Part shown: positions 44,500 through 52,239 of the stretch, one piece after another
How the letters are laid out: each line of letters begins with the position of its first letter
How positions within the stretch are numbered: position 1 is the stretch's first letter
Source: Luteimonas sp. 9C
GTDB lineage: Bacteria > Pseudomonadota > Gammaproteobacteria > Xanthomonadales > Xanthomonadaceae
Direction of reading: 5' to 3'
Length of the DNA: 64,000 nucleotides
Assembly (NCBI RefSeq): GCF_902506295.1
Contig: NZ_LR733313.1
Coordinates: forward strand, 445,304-509,303
Notes under the pieces: generated by a model
Databases searched by the model: none
What the model was told of the DNA's origin: nothing
Seen by the model: only the letters and a program-made list of their open reading frames with translations
Position numbers and translations under genes: made by a program

Positions 44500-44510
44500 C
44501 CCGGCGCGCC

Positions 44511-44531
44511 CGCTGCGTTTTGCGGCGCAGC
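44511..44531 (+). terminator. Stem-loop after the Tat aldo/keto reductase gene
   Basis: CGCTGCG (44511-44517) pairs with CGCAGCG (44525-44531) around a 7-base loop beginning TTTT, 12 bases after the stop. A U-tract follows only inside the loop, so it is a weak candidate. Confidence 0.3.
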
Positions 44532-44747
44532 GCCGGACGCTCGCGTCGCGGGGCACTGCCGCTCCCGTGAACAGGGACCCGGCCCGCGCCGACACTGGAT
44601 GCGCGATGTGCGGCCCGTGCGCCCGGCGGATGCCGGCCTCGCGCGACGGCATCGACAGGGAATCCGAACGTCCCGCAGCGGCGTAGGAATCGGCAACCAC
44701 ATGTCATGTCGCGTGTGGCCATCCCCTTTCCTGATCCGGAGATTCCC

Positions 44748-45530
44748 ATGCGCATCTGGCTCACTGCACCCCTCGCGGCTCTCATGGCAACCACGGCGCA
44801 CGCCGCCGGCCCTGAAGCCGGACGTTTCTCGATGTCGCTCGTCGGCGGCGTGGACGTGCCGGTCAACGGCGAAGTCCACGACGGGACGGTGGCCGCCGTC
44901 CCGGACCTCGGCCTCCTGAATCCTGCACTGGCCGGCGTCGACGCCGAACTGCGCATCGGCGCGCGCGAACATGACCGCATCTACGACCTGGCCGCCACGG
45001 TGGGCGTCGAATTCGCCTACGCGTTCGACGACCGCTCCGAGCTGTTCGGACAGGTGCGCCGGACCGAGGCCGACGACGGCACGGTGCAGGTGGGCGGCGC
45101 GTTCGTGCCGGCGCTGGCCACCGAACTCCCGGTCTTCGGCACCTTCAGCGACTACAAGGCGGTGTCGGCCGAGATCGGGTACCGCTACTACTTCGGCACG
45201 CCCGGCTACGCGCGCCCGTTCGTCGGCGCACGCGCCGGCGCCGCGCGCGTCGACGAGATCCGCGCGACGTTCGAGATTCCCGATGCCGGCATCACCATCG
45301 CCGATGCCCCGTTCTACGAATCCGGCTGGTCCGCCACCGGCGGGTTGGACATCGGCGTGATCATGCCGGTCAGCGAGCGCTTCAGCGTCACCCTGGCCAG
45401 CGGCGTGCGCTACATCGCCGACCTCAAGGACGACGACAGCGCCATCGGTGGTCTCGGCCTGGCGTCGATCAACGACACCGGCAGCCGGTTCTCCGTGCCG
45501 GTCACCCTGTCGGCGCGCTGGGACTTCTGA
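44748..45530 (+). CDS. Outer-membrane beta-barrel protein
   Basis: 260 residues. A signal peptide (APLAALMATTAHAA) is followed by alternating amphipathic strands and a C-terminal aromatic signature (LSARWDF), as expected for an eight- to ten-stranded barrel of the OmpA/OmpW-like size class. I see GYRYYFGTPGYARPFVGARAG, a typical barrel hairpin (quoted as YRYYFGTPGYARPFVGARA). The function is unknown; similar proteins act as adhesins, porins or surface stabilisers. ATG 44748 has a CCGGAG ribosome site. It is monocistronic and followed by a perfect 12-bp hairpin. Confidence 0.75.
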   Translation: MRIWLTAPLAALMATTAHAAGPEAGRFSMSLVGGVDVPVNGEVHDGTVAAVPDLGLLNPALAGVDAELRIGAREHDRIYDLAATVGVEFAYAFDDRSELFGQVRRTEADDGTVQVGGAFVPALATELPVFGTFSDYKAVSAEIGYRYYFGTPGYARPFVGARAGAARVDEIRATFEIPDAGITIADAPFYESGWSATGGLDIGVIMPVSERFSVTLASGVRYIADLKDDDSAIGGLGLASINDTGSRFSVPVTLSARWDF

Positions 45531-45538
45531 CGTCGACG

Positions 45539-45567
45539 CCTGCCAGCGCGCGCCGCGCGCTGGCAGG
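45539..45567. terminator. Perfect 12-bp hairpin between convergent OMP and VOC genes
   Basis: CCTGCCAGCGCG (45539-45550) pairs without mismatch with CGCGCTGGCAGG (45556-45567), loop CGCCG. It sits 8 bases after one stop and 8 before the other. No U-tract is present. Confidence 0.55.
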
Positions 45568-45575
45568 GCGGGGCG

Positions 45576-45974
45576 TCAGCCGCCGGGCGAAATGCTGCCG
45601 CGCACTTCTTCCATCAATCCGACCAGGTTGCCGTCGGGATCGCGCAGGAAGCCGATCCACAGCGCGTGGTCGGGCATCTGCGCGGCGAGTGCGGGTGCAC
45701 GTTCGGCGGTCGCGCCGCGGGTCACGCACGCCTCGAACGTAGCGACGATGTCGCGCACGCTGAAATACAGCACCGAATTGCACCCGACCTCGCCGGCGCC
45801 CTGCGGCGTGCTGAGCATCAGGCGCACACCGCCCGCGTCGAGAAACGCGAGCCCGGGGCCGGCGTGGAACAGGAATTCGAGTGTCAGCACGTCGCGATAG
45901 AAACCGAGCGCGGTGTCGACGTCGGAGACCGTCACCGCGACCTGGCGAAGTGCGACCGAAGGCATGGCCTGCAT
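45576..45974 (-). CDS. VOC (glyoxalase/bleomycin-resistance fold) family protein
   Basis: 132 residues with two beta-alpha-beta-beta-beta modules. The first starts RQVAVTVSDVDTALGFYRDVL and has FLDAGGVRLML; the second has VLYFSVRDIVATFEACV and ends GFLRDPDGNLVGLMEEV. The terminal PDGN...E motif carries the usual metal Glu. The family includes dioxygenases, glyoxalase I and antibiotic-binding proteins, and the role here cannot be set. It starts at ATG 45974, overlapping the DUF1653 stop (TGATG), so the two are coupled. An inner Met lies three codons in. Confidence 0.8.
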   Translation of the reverse strand: MQAMPSVALRQVAVTVSDVDTALGFYRDVLTLEFLFHAGPGLAFLDAGGVRLMLSTPQGAGEVGCNSVLYFSVRDIVATFEACVTRGATAERAPALAAQMPDHALWIGFLRDPDGNLVGLMEEVRGSISPGG

Positions 45975-46222
45975 CAGATGCCCTCCGTGGCCGTGGCGAC
46001 CGGCGCGAAGCGCGGCACCTCGAGGCCATCGACATCGACCGTTTCGACGAACATCGCGTGTGGCCGTACCCACAGCGCGCCTTCGCCATACAGCGGGCGG
46101 TAGACCACCACCGGTTCCAGCGTCTCGCTGTGCCGCGCCACGCCGATGACGTCGTAGTCGCGACCTTTGTAGTGGCGATAGCGGCCCGGCGCGAGCGTGG
46201 GCAATGCAGGCAGGTCGGACAT
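45974..46222 (-). CDS. DUF1653 family small protein
   Basis: 82 residues containing the DUF1653 core: PGRYRHYKGRDYDVIGVARHSETLEPVVVYRPLYG, read here as GRYRHYKGRDYDVIG, SETLEPVVVYRPLYG, LWVRPHAMFVE. DUF1653 is a small SH3-like beta domain of unknown function, often annotated as a repressor-like or accessory protein without evidence. It is cytosolic. It is the first gene of a pair with the VOC protein, and the 83-residue membrane protein lies 26 bases upstream on the same strand, so all three may be co-transcribed. Confidence 0.82.
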   Translation of the reverse strand: MSDLPALPTLAPGRYRHYKGRDYDVIGVARHSETLEPVVVYRPLYGEGALWVRPHAMFVETVDVDGLEVPRFAPVATATEGI

Positions 46223-46248
46223 CGGCGTCTCCGGAGAAAGGGCGAGGA

Positions 46249-46500
46249 TCAGCGGCGTGCGCGCGTGGACACGAGCAGGCCGGACACGTAGACGACCAGC
46301 CCGAGCACCACCACGGCGCCACCGACGATGCGGCCCAGATCGCGCGCCTCTCCGTCGGTGGCGAACAGATGGATCGCGGCCAGCACACCCGCACCGATCA
46401 GCAGCAGGCAGCGGCCCACCATCACCACCGGCCGGGTGAACCGCCGCTTCGCGTCGTCGATCGCCCGGGTGCGCTGCATCGCTGTCGTCTCGTGTGCCAT
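46249..46500 (-). CDS. Small two-helix membrane protein of unknown function
   Basis: 83 residues with a basic N-terminus (DDAKRRFTRP) and two membrane helices, at about residues 25-45 (VVMVGRCLLLIGAGVLAAIH) and 57-78 (GRIVGGAVVVLGLVVYVSGL), and a basic end. I recognise no domain. It is located immediately upstream of the DUF1653/VOC pair and divergent from rmuC. An internal Met at residue 8 (46479) is an alternative start. Confidence 0.6.
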   Translation of the reverse strand: MAHETTAMQRTRAIDDAKRRFTRPVVMVGRCLLLIGAGVLAAIHLFATDGEARDLGRIVGGAVVVLGLVVYVSGLLVSTRARR

Positions 46501-46561
46501 TCCAGGCGCGAGTTTCGCACGCAGGCGCAGCCGCTGAGACGCCGCCCGCTAGAATCACCGG

Positions 46562-48013
46562 ATGAACCTGTCGCTCGCGCTGCCCGCCCTGATCTTCCTG
46601 CTGCTCGTCATCGCCACCGGCCTGCTCGTCGTCCTGGTGCTGCGCCGGCCCGGCCAGGGCGGCGATGCGCTGGAACGCGTGCTGCGCGAGGAACAGCGCG
46701 ACGGCCGCGGCGAACTGCGCCAGCAGCTCGATGCCGCCGCGGCGGCGCAGGCACAGCGCATCGACGCCTTCGGCGCGCAGCTGCAGGCCGTCGCCGCGCG
46801 CACCGACCAGCGCCTCGACGAGTTCACCGTGCGCACCGACGCCCGACTCGACGCGTTCACCCGCACCACCGACGAACGCCTCGGCGTGCTGCGCGCGGCG
46901 CTGACCGAGGATGCGCGCAAGACGCGCACCGAAGGCGCGGAACAGCAGCAGCGCTTCGCCGACGCGCTTGGTGCGCGCTTGAACGAACTGACCCAGCGCA
47001 ACGAACAGCGCATCGGCGAGATGCGCACGACGCTGGAGCAACAGCTGCAGCGCCTGCAGGCCGACAACGCCAGCAAGCTCGACCAGATGCGCGCGACCGT
47101 CGACGAGAAACTGCAGACCACGCTCAATACACGCCTCGATGCATCGTTCAAGATCGTGTCCGAGCGCCTGGAGCAGGTGCAGCGCGGCCTCGGCGAGATG
47201 CAGCAGCTGGCCACCGGCGTGGGCGATCTCAAGCGCGTGCTGACCAACGTCAAGGACCGCGGCGGCTGGGGCGAGGTGCAGCTGGAAAATATCCTCGAGC
47301 AGACGCTCACCATGGAGCAGTACGCACGCAGCGTGCGGGTGCGGCCCGACAGCGCGGAAGCGGTGGATTTCGCGATCCGCCTGCCCGGGCGCGGCGACGA
47401 CACCGTGGTGTGGCTGCCGGTCGACGCCAAGTTTCCGCGCGAGGATTACGAGCGTCTGATCGATGCGCAGGAGAAAGGCGACCTCGACGCGCTCAAGAGT
47501 TCGGCCGCGCAGCTGGAACGGGCCATCCGCGTGCAGGCGAAATCGATCAGCGAGAAGTACGTGTGCCCGCCGCATACGACCGACTTCGCGGTGATGTTCC
47601 TGCCGACCGAAGGCCTGTACGCCGAAGTGATCCGCCGCGCCGGCCTGGTCGACCTGCTGCAGCGCGAACATCGCGTGGTGCTCGCCGGCCCGACCACGTT
47701 CACCGCCCTGCTCAACAGCCTGCAGATGGGCTTCCGCACGCTGGCGATCGAGAAGCGCTCCAGCGAGGTCTGGCAGGTATTGGGCGCGGTGAAGAGCGAG
47801 TTCGGCAAGTTCGCCGGCATCCTGGAAAAAGCCGAGAAGCAGATCACCACCGTCGGCAAGAGCCTGGGCGAGGCCAGTCGCAAGACCCGCACGATCGAGC
47901 GCCGCCTGCGCGGAGTGGAATCGCTGCCCGGTCCCGATGCACAGGCGCTGCTGGGCGAGGCGCTGGACGACGCGGCGGGCGACGAGGACGAGGACGCGCC
48001 GCAGTCGCCCTGA
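46562..48013 (+). CDS. rmuC: DNA recombination protein RmuC
   Basis: 483 residues. An N-terminal membrane anchor (ALPALIFLLLVIATGLLVVLV) precedes a long coiled coil (residues 40-215). The RmuC nuclease-like domain contains GGWGEVQLENILEQTL, VWLPVDAKFPREDYERL, YVCPPHTTDFAVMFLPTEGLYAEV and LAGPTTFTALLNSLQMGFR. RmuC limits inversion and rearrangement at short inverted repeats and is related to restriction-endonuclease folds (Asp and Lys in PVDAKFP). A TAGAAT hexamer lies exactly 6 nt before the ATG with no Shine-Dalgarno, so the message is probably leaderless. It is divergent from the small membrane protein. Confidence 0.92.
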   Translation: MNLSLALPALIFLLLVIATGLLVVLVLRRPGQGGDALERVLREEQRDGRGELRQQLDAAAAAQAQRIDAFGAQLQAVAARTDQRLDEFTVRTDARLDAFTRTTDERLGVLRAALTEDARKTRTEGAEQQQRFADALGARLNELTQRNEQRIGEMRTTLEQQLQRLQADNASKLDQMRATVDEKLQTTLNTRLDASFKIVSERLEQVQRGLGEMQQLATGVGDLKRVLTNVKDRGGWGEVQLENILEQTLTMEQYARSVRVRPDSAEAVDFAIRLPGRGDDTVVWLPVDAKFPREDYERLIDAQEKGDLDALKSSAAQLERAIRVQAKSISEKYVCPPHTTDFAVMFLPTEGLYAEVIRRAGLVDLLQREHRVVLAGPTTFTALLNSLQMGFRTLAIEKRSSEVWQVLGAVKSEFGKFAGILEKAEKQITTVGKSLGEASRKTRTIERRLRGVESLPGPDAQALLGEALDDAAGDEDEDAPQSP

Positions 48014-48144
48014 CCGCAGCGGGCGACTGGCGGCCCGGTCTGGCGACGGGTCCATCCGCCGCCCTGGACCGCGTGCCCGTGACCGGTCGTACGGACGCCC
48101 GGCCCGCTAACATCGGATCTCTTCCCACGCGCGAGCGCACCTTC

Positions 48145-48690
48145 ATGACCGCACCGCTGACCGACATTCCGCTCACCACCATCGACGGCGACACCACCAC
48201 CCTCGGCGCCCATGCCGGCAAGGTACTGCTGGTGGTCAACGTCGCATCCAAGTGCGGCCTGACGCCGCAATACGCCGGCCTCGAGGCGCTGTACCGCGAA
48301 AAGCGCGATGCGGGCCTGGACGTCCTGGGCTTTCCCGCCAACGACTTCGCCGGCCAGGAGCCGGGCAGCGACGCCGAGATCCAGCAGTTCTGCAGTCTCA
48401 GCTACGACGTGAGCTTTCCGCTGTTCTCGAAGATCGCGGTGACCGGCGATGCGATCCATCCGCTGTACGCGGCGCTGACGACGGCGCAGCCCGAGGCGAC
48501 CGGGGAAGGCCCGATGCGCGAGAAGTTGCGCGCCTACGCGCCGCCGAATCCGGCGCCGGGCGTGCTGTGGAACTTCGAAAAATTCCTGGTCGACCGCCAC
48601 GGCCACGTCGTGGACCGGTTCGCGCCCGACGTGACCGCGGACGATCCGCGCCTGCGCGCGGCGGTGGAGGCGGCACTGGCAGGCGCGTGA
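48145..48690 (+). CDS. Glutathione peroxidase (BtuE-like)
   Basis: 181 residues of the cysteine-type glutathione peroxidase family. It has the peroxidatic Cys37 in NVASKCGLTPQY, the conserved FPANDFAGQEPG segment with the catalytic Gln, and WNFEKFLVDRHG with the Trp/Asn pair. Bacterial members reduce hydroperoxides with thioredoxin or glutathione. There is no signal peptide, so it is cytosolic. ATG 48145 starts the conserved region, with no strong ribosome site. A strong terminator follows its stop. It lies 131 bases downstream of rmuC and is probably transcribed separately. Confidence 0.88.
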   Translation: MTAPLTDIPLTTIDGDTTTLGAHAGKVLLVVNVASKCGLTPQYAGLEALYREKRDAGLDVLGFPANDFAGQEPGSDAEIQQFCSLSYDVSFPLFSKIAVTGDAIHPLYAALTTAQPEATGEGPMREKLRAYAPPNPAPGVLWNFEKFLVDRHGHVVDRFAPDVTADDPRLRAAVEAALAGA

Positions 48691-48732
48691 GGGTGGCGCG
48701 TCTTCTCCCGCACACGGGGGACTGAGAGCGCG

Positions 48733-48763
48733 CAAAAAAAGCCCCGCATCCGCGGGGCTTTTG
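48733..48763. terminator. Bidirectional intrinsic terminator after gpx and mlaA
   Basis: GCAAAAAAAGCCCCGC and GCGGGGCTTTTGC form a stem of about 10-12 bp with an ATCC loop. The A/T tracts on both sides let it serve both strands, ending the plus-strand peroxidase gene and the minus-strand mla operon. Confidence 0.88.
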
Positions 48764-48791
48764 CGATCACTTCAACGACACGCCGCGGGCA

Positions 48792-49877
48792 TCAGTTCGT
48801 CGGCGACAGCGGCACCATCGGCATCACGTCGACCGGCACCGTCGGCATCGCGTCGTCTTCGTAGAGGTAGTCCGGCAGCCCGGTTTCGCTGTCGTCCCGA
48901 TCGGTACGGCGCACCGACTCGATCTGGTACGAACGGCGCTGCATCCATGCATCGCGGATCAATGCGTATTCGTCGGTCGCGCCCTCGCGCATGCTGTCGA
49001 CAGCGAACAGACGCGTGCGCAGGTCGACCAGCTGCAGGCCCTGCAGGCCGTAGCGCCACGGATCGTCGCCGACCTGACGCAGGGGCGACAGCGGGGCGTC
49101 ACCGACCAGGCCGAACCCGTCGCGCAAGGTGCGCGGGCCGAACAGCGGCAATTCCAGATAGCGCGAATTGCGCCAGCCCCATACGCCCATCGTCTGGCCG
49201 AAGTCGGCGCTCTGGTTGGGAATGTTCGCATCCGTCGCCGGATCGAAGATGCCGCCGATCCCCAGCGTGCTGTTGAGCAGGAAGCGGCCCAGCGACTGGC
49301 CCGCGGCCTTGGGCCGACCCTGCAGCAACGCGTTGAGGGCGCTGACCGGCTGGCCGAGATTGCTGAAGAAGTTGGTCACGCCCAGACGCACCGGGCGCGG
49401 CACGACCTTGGCGTAGGCCTGGGCCAGCGGCTTGGCGACGCCGCGATCGATCGCGCTGTTGAACGCGAACACCTTGCGGTTGAGCGGCTCCCAGGGGTCG
49501 TAGCTGCGCGGCATCTGCGCCGCTTCGGGCAGCGTGGGGTCATAGACCGGGTCGTAGACCGGCTCGCCGTAGAGCGCGGCGTAGTCGAGCTCTGCATCGG
49601 TGGGCGTGCCGTTGGCGGGCGCGGCGTCGCCGGACACGCGGGCGGCATCGTCGAGCGCATCGACGACCTCGCCCGAATCGGGCGCAGCCGGCACATCGGC
49701 CGCATCGGCGTCCTGCGCGGTCGGCACGCCGGCCGCCGCCGGTGCGGATTGGGGGGCGGCGACCGTATCCGCCACCGGCGGCGCAGGATCACGCACCGCG
49801 CCATTGCCGGCACAGGCGGCAAGCGCCACTGCGGCGATCAGCGGGAACAGAAGACGAAACGGGGCAAGGCTCGACAT
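48792..49877 (-). CDS. mlaA: MlaA (VacJ) outer-membrane phospholipid-transport lipoprotein
   Basis: 361 residues. A lipoprotein signal ends in the lipobox LAAC. A 90-residue Ala/Pro/Asp-rich linker, longer than in E. coli, leads to the MlaA domain: SYDPWEPLNRKVFAFNSAID, LGVTNFFSNLGQPVSALNALLQGR, LLNSTLGIGGIFDPAT, FGQTMGVWG and YLELPLFGPRTLRDGFG. MlaA sits in the outer membrane with porins and removes mislocalised phospholipids from the outer leaflet. It is the last gene of the mla operon, 38 bases after mlaB; in E. coli mlaA is elsewhere. The ribosome site is weak. Confidence 0.92.
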   Translation of the reverse strand: MSSLAPFRLLFPLIAAVALAACAGNGAVRDPAPPVADTVAAPQSAPAAAGVPTAQDADAADVPAAPDSGEVVDALDDAARVSGDAAPANGTPTDAELDYAALYGEPVYDPVYDPTLPEAAQMPRSYDPWEPLNRKVFAFNSAIDRGVAKPLAQAYAKVVPRPVRLGVTNFFSNLGQPVSALNALLQGRPKAAGQSLGRFLLNSTLGIGGIFDPATDANIPNQSADFGQTMGVWGWRNSRYLELPLFGPRTLRDGFGLVGDAPLSPLRQVGDDPWRYGLQGLQLVDLRTRLFAVDSMREGATDEYALIRDAWMQRRSYQIESVRRTDRDDSETGLPDYLYEDDAMPTVPVDVMPMVPLSPTN

Positions 49878-49915
49878 GGTCGGAATCCCGAAGGGGGCCG
49901 GAGCGGGCGGAAGAT

Positions 49916-50203
49916 TCACGCGGACACGTAGGCCAGCGTCGGCGTCAAACGGTAGGCGCGGCACAGCTCGGCCAGGCGTGGCGGCGTGCCGTCGATGACC
50001 AGGGCGCCTTCGCCGGCAAGCTCGGCCAGCAACGCCAGTCCGGCGCTGTCGAGCGTAGTGACGGCGGACAGGTCCAGCCGCGCGGCGCCCGCGCGACCGG
50101 CCTGTGCCTGTGGCCACAGCGCCGGCACCGACGCGGCGACGACATCGCCGGCGAATGCCAGCGCATCGCCATCGCGTCGGACCGAGGCTGCGGCCGCGCC
50201 CAT
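49916..50203 (-). CDS. mlaB: MlaB-like STAS domain protein
   Basis: 95 residues forming a single STAS domain, with LDLSAVTTLDSAGLALLAEL as the core containing the conserved Asp-Ser. MlaB binds MlaF in the cytosol and stabilises the MlaFEDB transporter. I placed the start at ATG 50203, which overlaps the mlaC stop (TGATG). A GTG three bases upstream is an equally placed alternative. Order and spacing in the operon match mlaFEDCB of E. coli. Confidence 0.88.
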   Translation of the reverse strand: MGAAAASVRRDGDALAFAGDVVAASVPALWPQAQAGRAGAARLDLSAVTTLDSAGLALLAELAGEGALVIDGTPPRLAELCRAYRLTPTLAYVSA

Positions 50204-50874
50204 CACTCGGCGGTCGCCTGGATCTGGCCGCTGCGAAGTTCGCGCGCGACCTCCGGAATCGACTTGCGCTGCAGCGGCGTGTCGAACTGCTCACGGAACG
50301 TGCGCACGAACGAGACGCCCTCCACCATCACGTCGAACACCTTCCAGGTGCCGCCGCTCTGGCGCATCAGGTAATCGACCGGGATCGGCTCGCCGCCGCT
50401 GCGCAGCAGTTCGCTCGACACACGCACGCCCAGGCCACGCGGCAGCGGGGCTTCGGACTTGATGCGCACGCGCAGCTGGGTGTTGAAGTCCAGCAGCGAG
50501 GAGCCGTACTTGCGCATCAGGTTCTCGGCCAGCGCGTCGCCGAACAGCTTCACGTCGGCATCCGACGCGCCACGGCCATGACGGCCCAGCACCTGGCGCG
50601 CCGCGTAGTCGCGGTCGAACACGGCGTTGAACTCGCTGTTGATGAAGGTCTGCAGCGCACCGCGGTCGCGGGTGAACTCGGCGCGGCGCGACTCCAGGGT
50701 CTTGAGCACGCGCTCGGTGTTGCCCAGCACCAGCTGGCTGGGCGAGCCCGCCTGCGCGGTGCTGGCAGCGGGGGCGGCGGCCGGCCGGGCCTGCGCGAAC
50801 GCGGCGGCAGGCAGCACCAGTGCGGCAGCGAGGGCGAGCGGCAGGGCGCGACGGATCAGGGGCATACGGATCAT
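50203..50874 (-). CDS. mlaC: MlaC periplasmic phospholipid shuttle
   Basis: 223 residues with a signal peptide (LPLALAAALVLPAAAFAQA) and an extra Ala/Pro linker. The MlaC fold carries FINSEFNAVFDRDYAARQVLG, LFGDALAENLMRKYGSSLL, VDYLMRQSGGTWKVFDVMVEGVS and FRTFREQF (quoted as VRTFREQF). MlaC carries a phospholipid between MlaA at the outer membrane and MlaD at the inner membrane. It starts by a 4-base ATGA overlap with mlaD and ends overlapping mlaB, so translation is coupled throughout. Confidence 0.92.
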   Translation of the reverse strand: MIRMPLIRRALPLALAAALVLPAAAFAQARPAAAPAASTAQAGSPSQLVLGNTERVLKTLESRRAEFTRDRGALQTFINSEFNAVFDRDYAARQVLGRHGRGASDADVKLFGDALAENLMRKYGSSLLDFNTQLRVRIKSEAPLPRGLGVRVSSELLRSGGEPIPVDYLMRQSGGTWKVFDVMVEGVSFVRTFREQFDTPLQRKSIPEVARELRSGQIQATAE

Positions 50875-51425
50875 GGAAGAACTCCTTCGTCACTGGGGGG
50901 CGCGTCGGGCGACGCGGTGCCGGCTTCGGGCGCGGCTGGCGAGGCAGCGTCGGCGCCTTCGCCGCCGCCACCGAACATGTACTTGCCGACCATCTGCATC
51001 AGGTCCACTGCCGGCGAGGTGTAGGCGATCTCCTCGCCCGGCTGCAGCGCCTCGAGATCGCCACCGATCGACAGGCCGAGATAGCTCTCGCCCAGCAGAC
51101 CCCCGGTGAGGATCGCTGCCGAGGTGTCGGCCGGAATCTCGTTGAAGCGGTCCTCGATCTGCATCGTCACGATCGAGTCGAAGCGCACCGGGTCCAGATC
51201 GATGCCGGTCACGCGGCCGATGGTGACGCCGCCGACCTTCACCGGTGCGTTGGGACGCAGCTGGCCGAGATTGCTGAACCGTGCGTTGAGCTCGTACGTG
51301 CCGCCGCGGCTGAAGCCGAACTGGCCATTGGTCGAGGCGATCGCCAGCACCAGCAGCGACGCCAGCGCGAGCAACAGGAATGCGCCGACGGCGAATTCGA
51401 GACGGGGACCACGGGCGCTTGTCAT
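50871..51425 (-). CDS. mlaD: MlaD, MCE-domain substrate-binding subunit
   Basis: 184 residues. One N-terminal membrane helix (LEFAVGAFLLLALASLLVLA) is followed by an MCE domain with the typical start YELNARFSNLGQLRPNAPVKVGGVTIGRV (quoted as ARFSNLGQLRPNAPVKVGG) and the pore loop region GGLLGESYLGLSIGG. The acidic, Ala/Pro-rich C-terminal tail is longer than in E. coli. MlaD forms a hexameric periplasmic ring on the MlaFE core. ATG 51425 has AGGTGA about 6 nt upstream; a GTG at 51434 is an alternative. It lies 70 bases downstream of mlaE. Confidence 0.92.
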   Translation of the reverse strand: MTSARGPRLEFAVGAFLLLALASLLVLAIASTNGQFGFSRGGTYELNARFSNLGQLRPNAPVKVGGVTIGRVTGIDLDPVRFDSIVTMQIEDRFNEIPADTSAAILTGGLLGESYLGLSIGGDLEALQPGEEIAYTSPAVDLMQMVGKYMFGGGGEGADAASPAAPEAGTASPDAPPSDEGVLP

Positions 51426-51495
51426 GGGTGTCACCTTTGCAGCGGACCGCCGGACGCGGCGGTGAAAGAAGGAATCCGCGTTCAGGCCGCCGACA

Positions 51496-52239
51496 TCAGC
51501 GGAACAGGAAGGCGGACATCACGAAATTGAACATCAGCACCAGCAGCGAGGCGTTGACCACCGCGCGCGTCGTCGCCACCGAGGTGCCTTCGATCGTTGG
51601 CTCGGCGTGGAACCCGACATACGAGGCGACCAGCGCGGCCGTGCCGCCGAACACCGCGGACTTGAGGAACGCGGTCAGGAAATCGCTGCGGAAATCGACC
51701 GCGTCCTGCATCGACTGCCAGAACATGCCGTTGTCGATGCCCAGCACCTGCACCGCCTGGAACCAGCTGGCCGACAGCGCCAGGCTGCAGAACAGCGCGG
51801 TCAGCAGCGGCACACAGATCACCGCCGCCCAGAAGCGTGGCGCGACGACCTTGGCCACCGGATCGATCGCCATCAGGCCCAGCGCGGTGATCTGGTCGGT
51901 GGCGCGCATCAGTCCCAGCTCGGCGGCGATCGAACTGCCGGCGCGCCCGACGAACAGCAACGCGGTCAGCACCGGCGCGAGTTCGCGGTACAGGCCCAGC
52001 CCGATCAGCACGCTGACCTGGTTGCTGGCGCCGTAGGTTTCCAGCGCGCGGTAACCCAGCAGGGTCAGCGACAGGCCGACGAAGGCACCGCCGACCGCGA
52101 TGATCGGCAGGGACCGGCCACCGATCTTGTAGATCTCGCGGACCAGTTCGGAGAAGAAATCGGACGTCGGCTTCGATGCGCGCAGCACCGACAGCGAGAA
52201 CAGCCCGGCGCGGCCGAGCGAGCGGATCGCAGCGGTCAT
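51496..52239 (-). CDS. mlaE: MlaE permease of the phospholipid ABC transporter
   Basis: A 247-residue MlaE-family permease. It has an amphipathic N-terminal helix (REIYKIGGRSLPIIAVGG), five membrane helices, the conserved ELAPVLTALLFVGRAGSSIAAELG loop (quoted as ELAPVLTALLFVGRAGSS) and MRATDQITALGLMAIDP, which contacts the ATPase. It forms the dimeric membrane core that moves phospholipids between MlaD and the inner membrane. Its start overlaps the mlaF stop by four bases (ATGA). Confidence 0.93.
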   Translation of the reverse strand: MTAAIRSLGRAGLFSLSVLRASKPTSDFFSELVREIYKIGGRSLPIIAVGGAFVGLSLTLLGYRALETYGASNQVSVLIGLGLYRELAPVLTALLFVGRAGSSIAAELGLMRATDQITALGLMAIDPVAKVVAPRFWAAVICVPLLTALFCSLALSASWFQAVQVLGIDNGMFWQSMQDAVDFRSDFLTAFLKSAVFGGTAALVASYVGFHAEPTIEGTSVATTRAVVNASLLVLMFNFVMSAFLFR

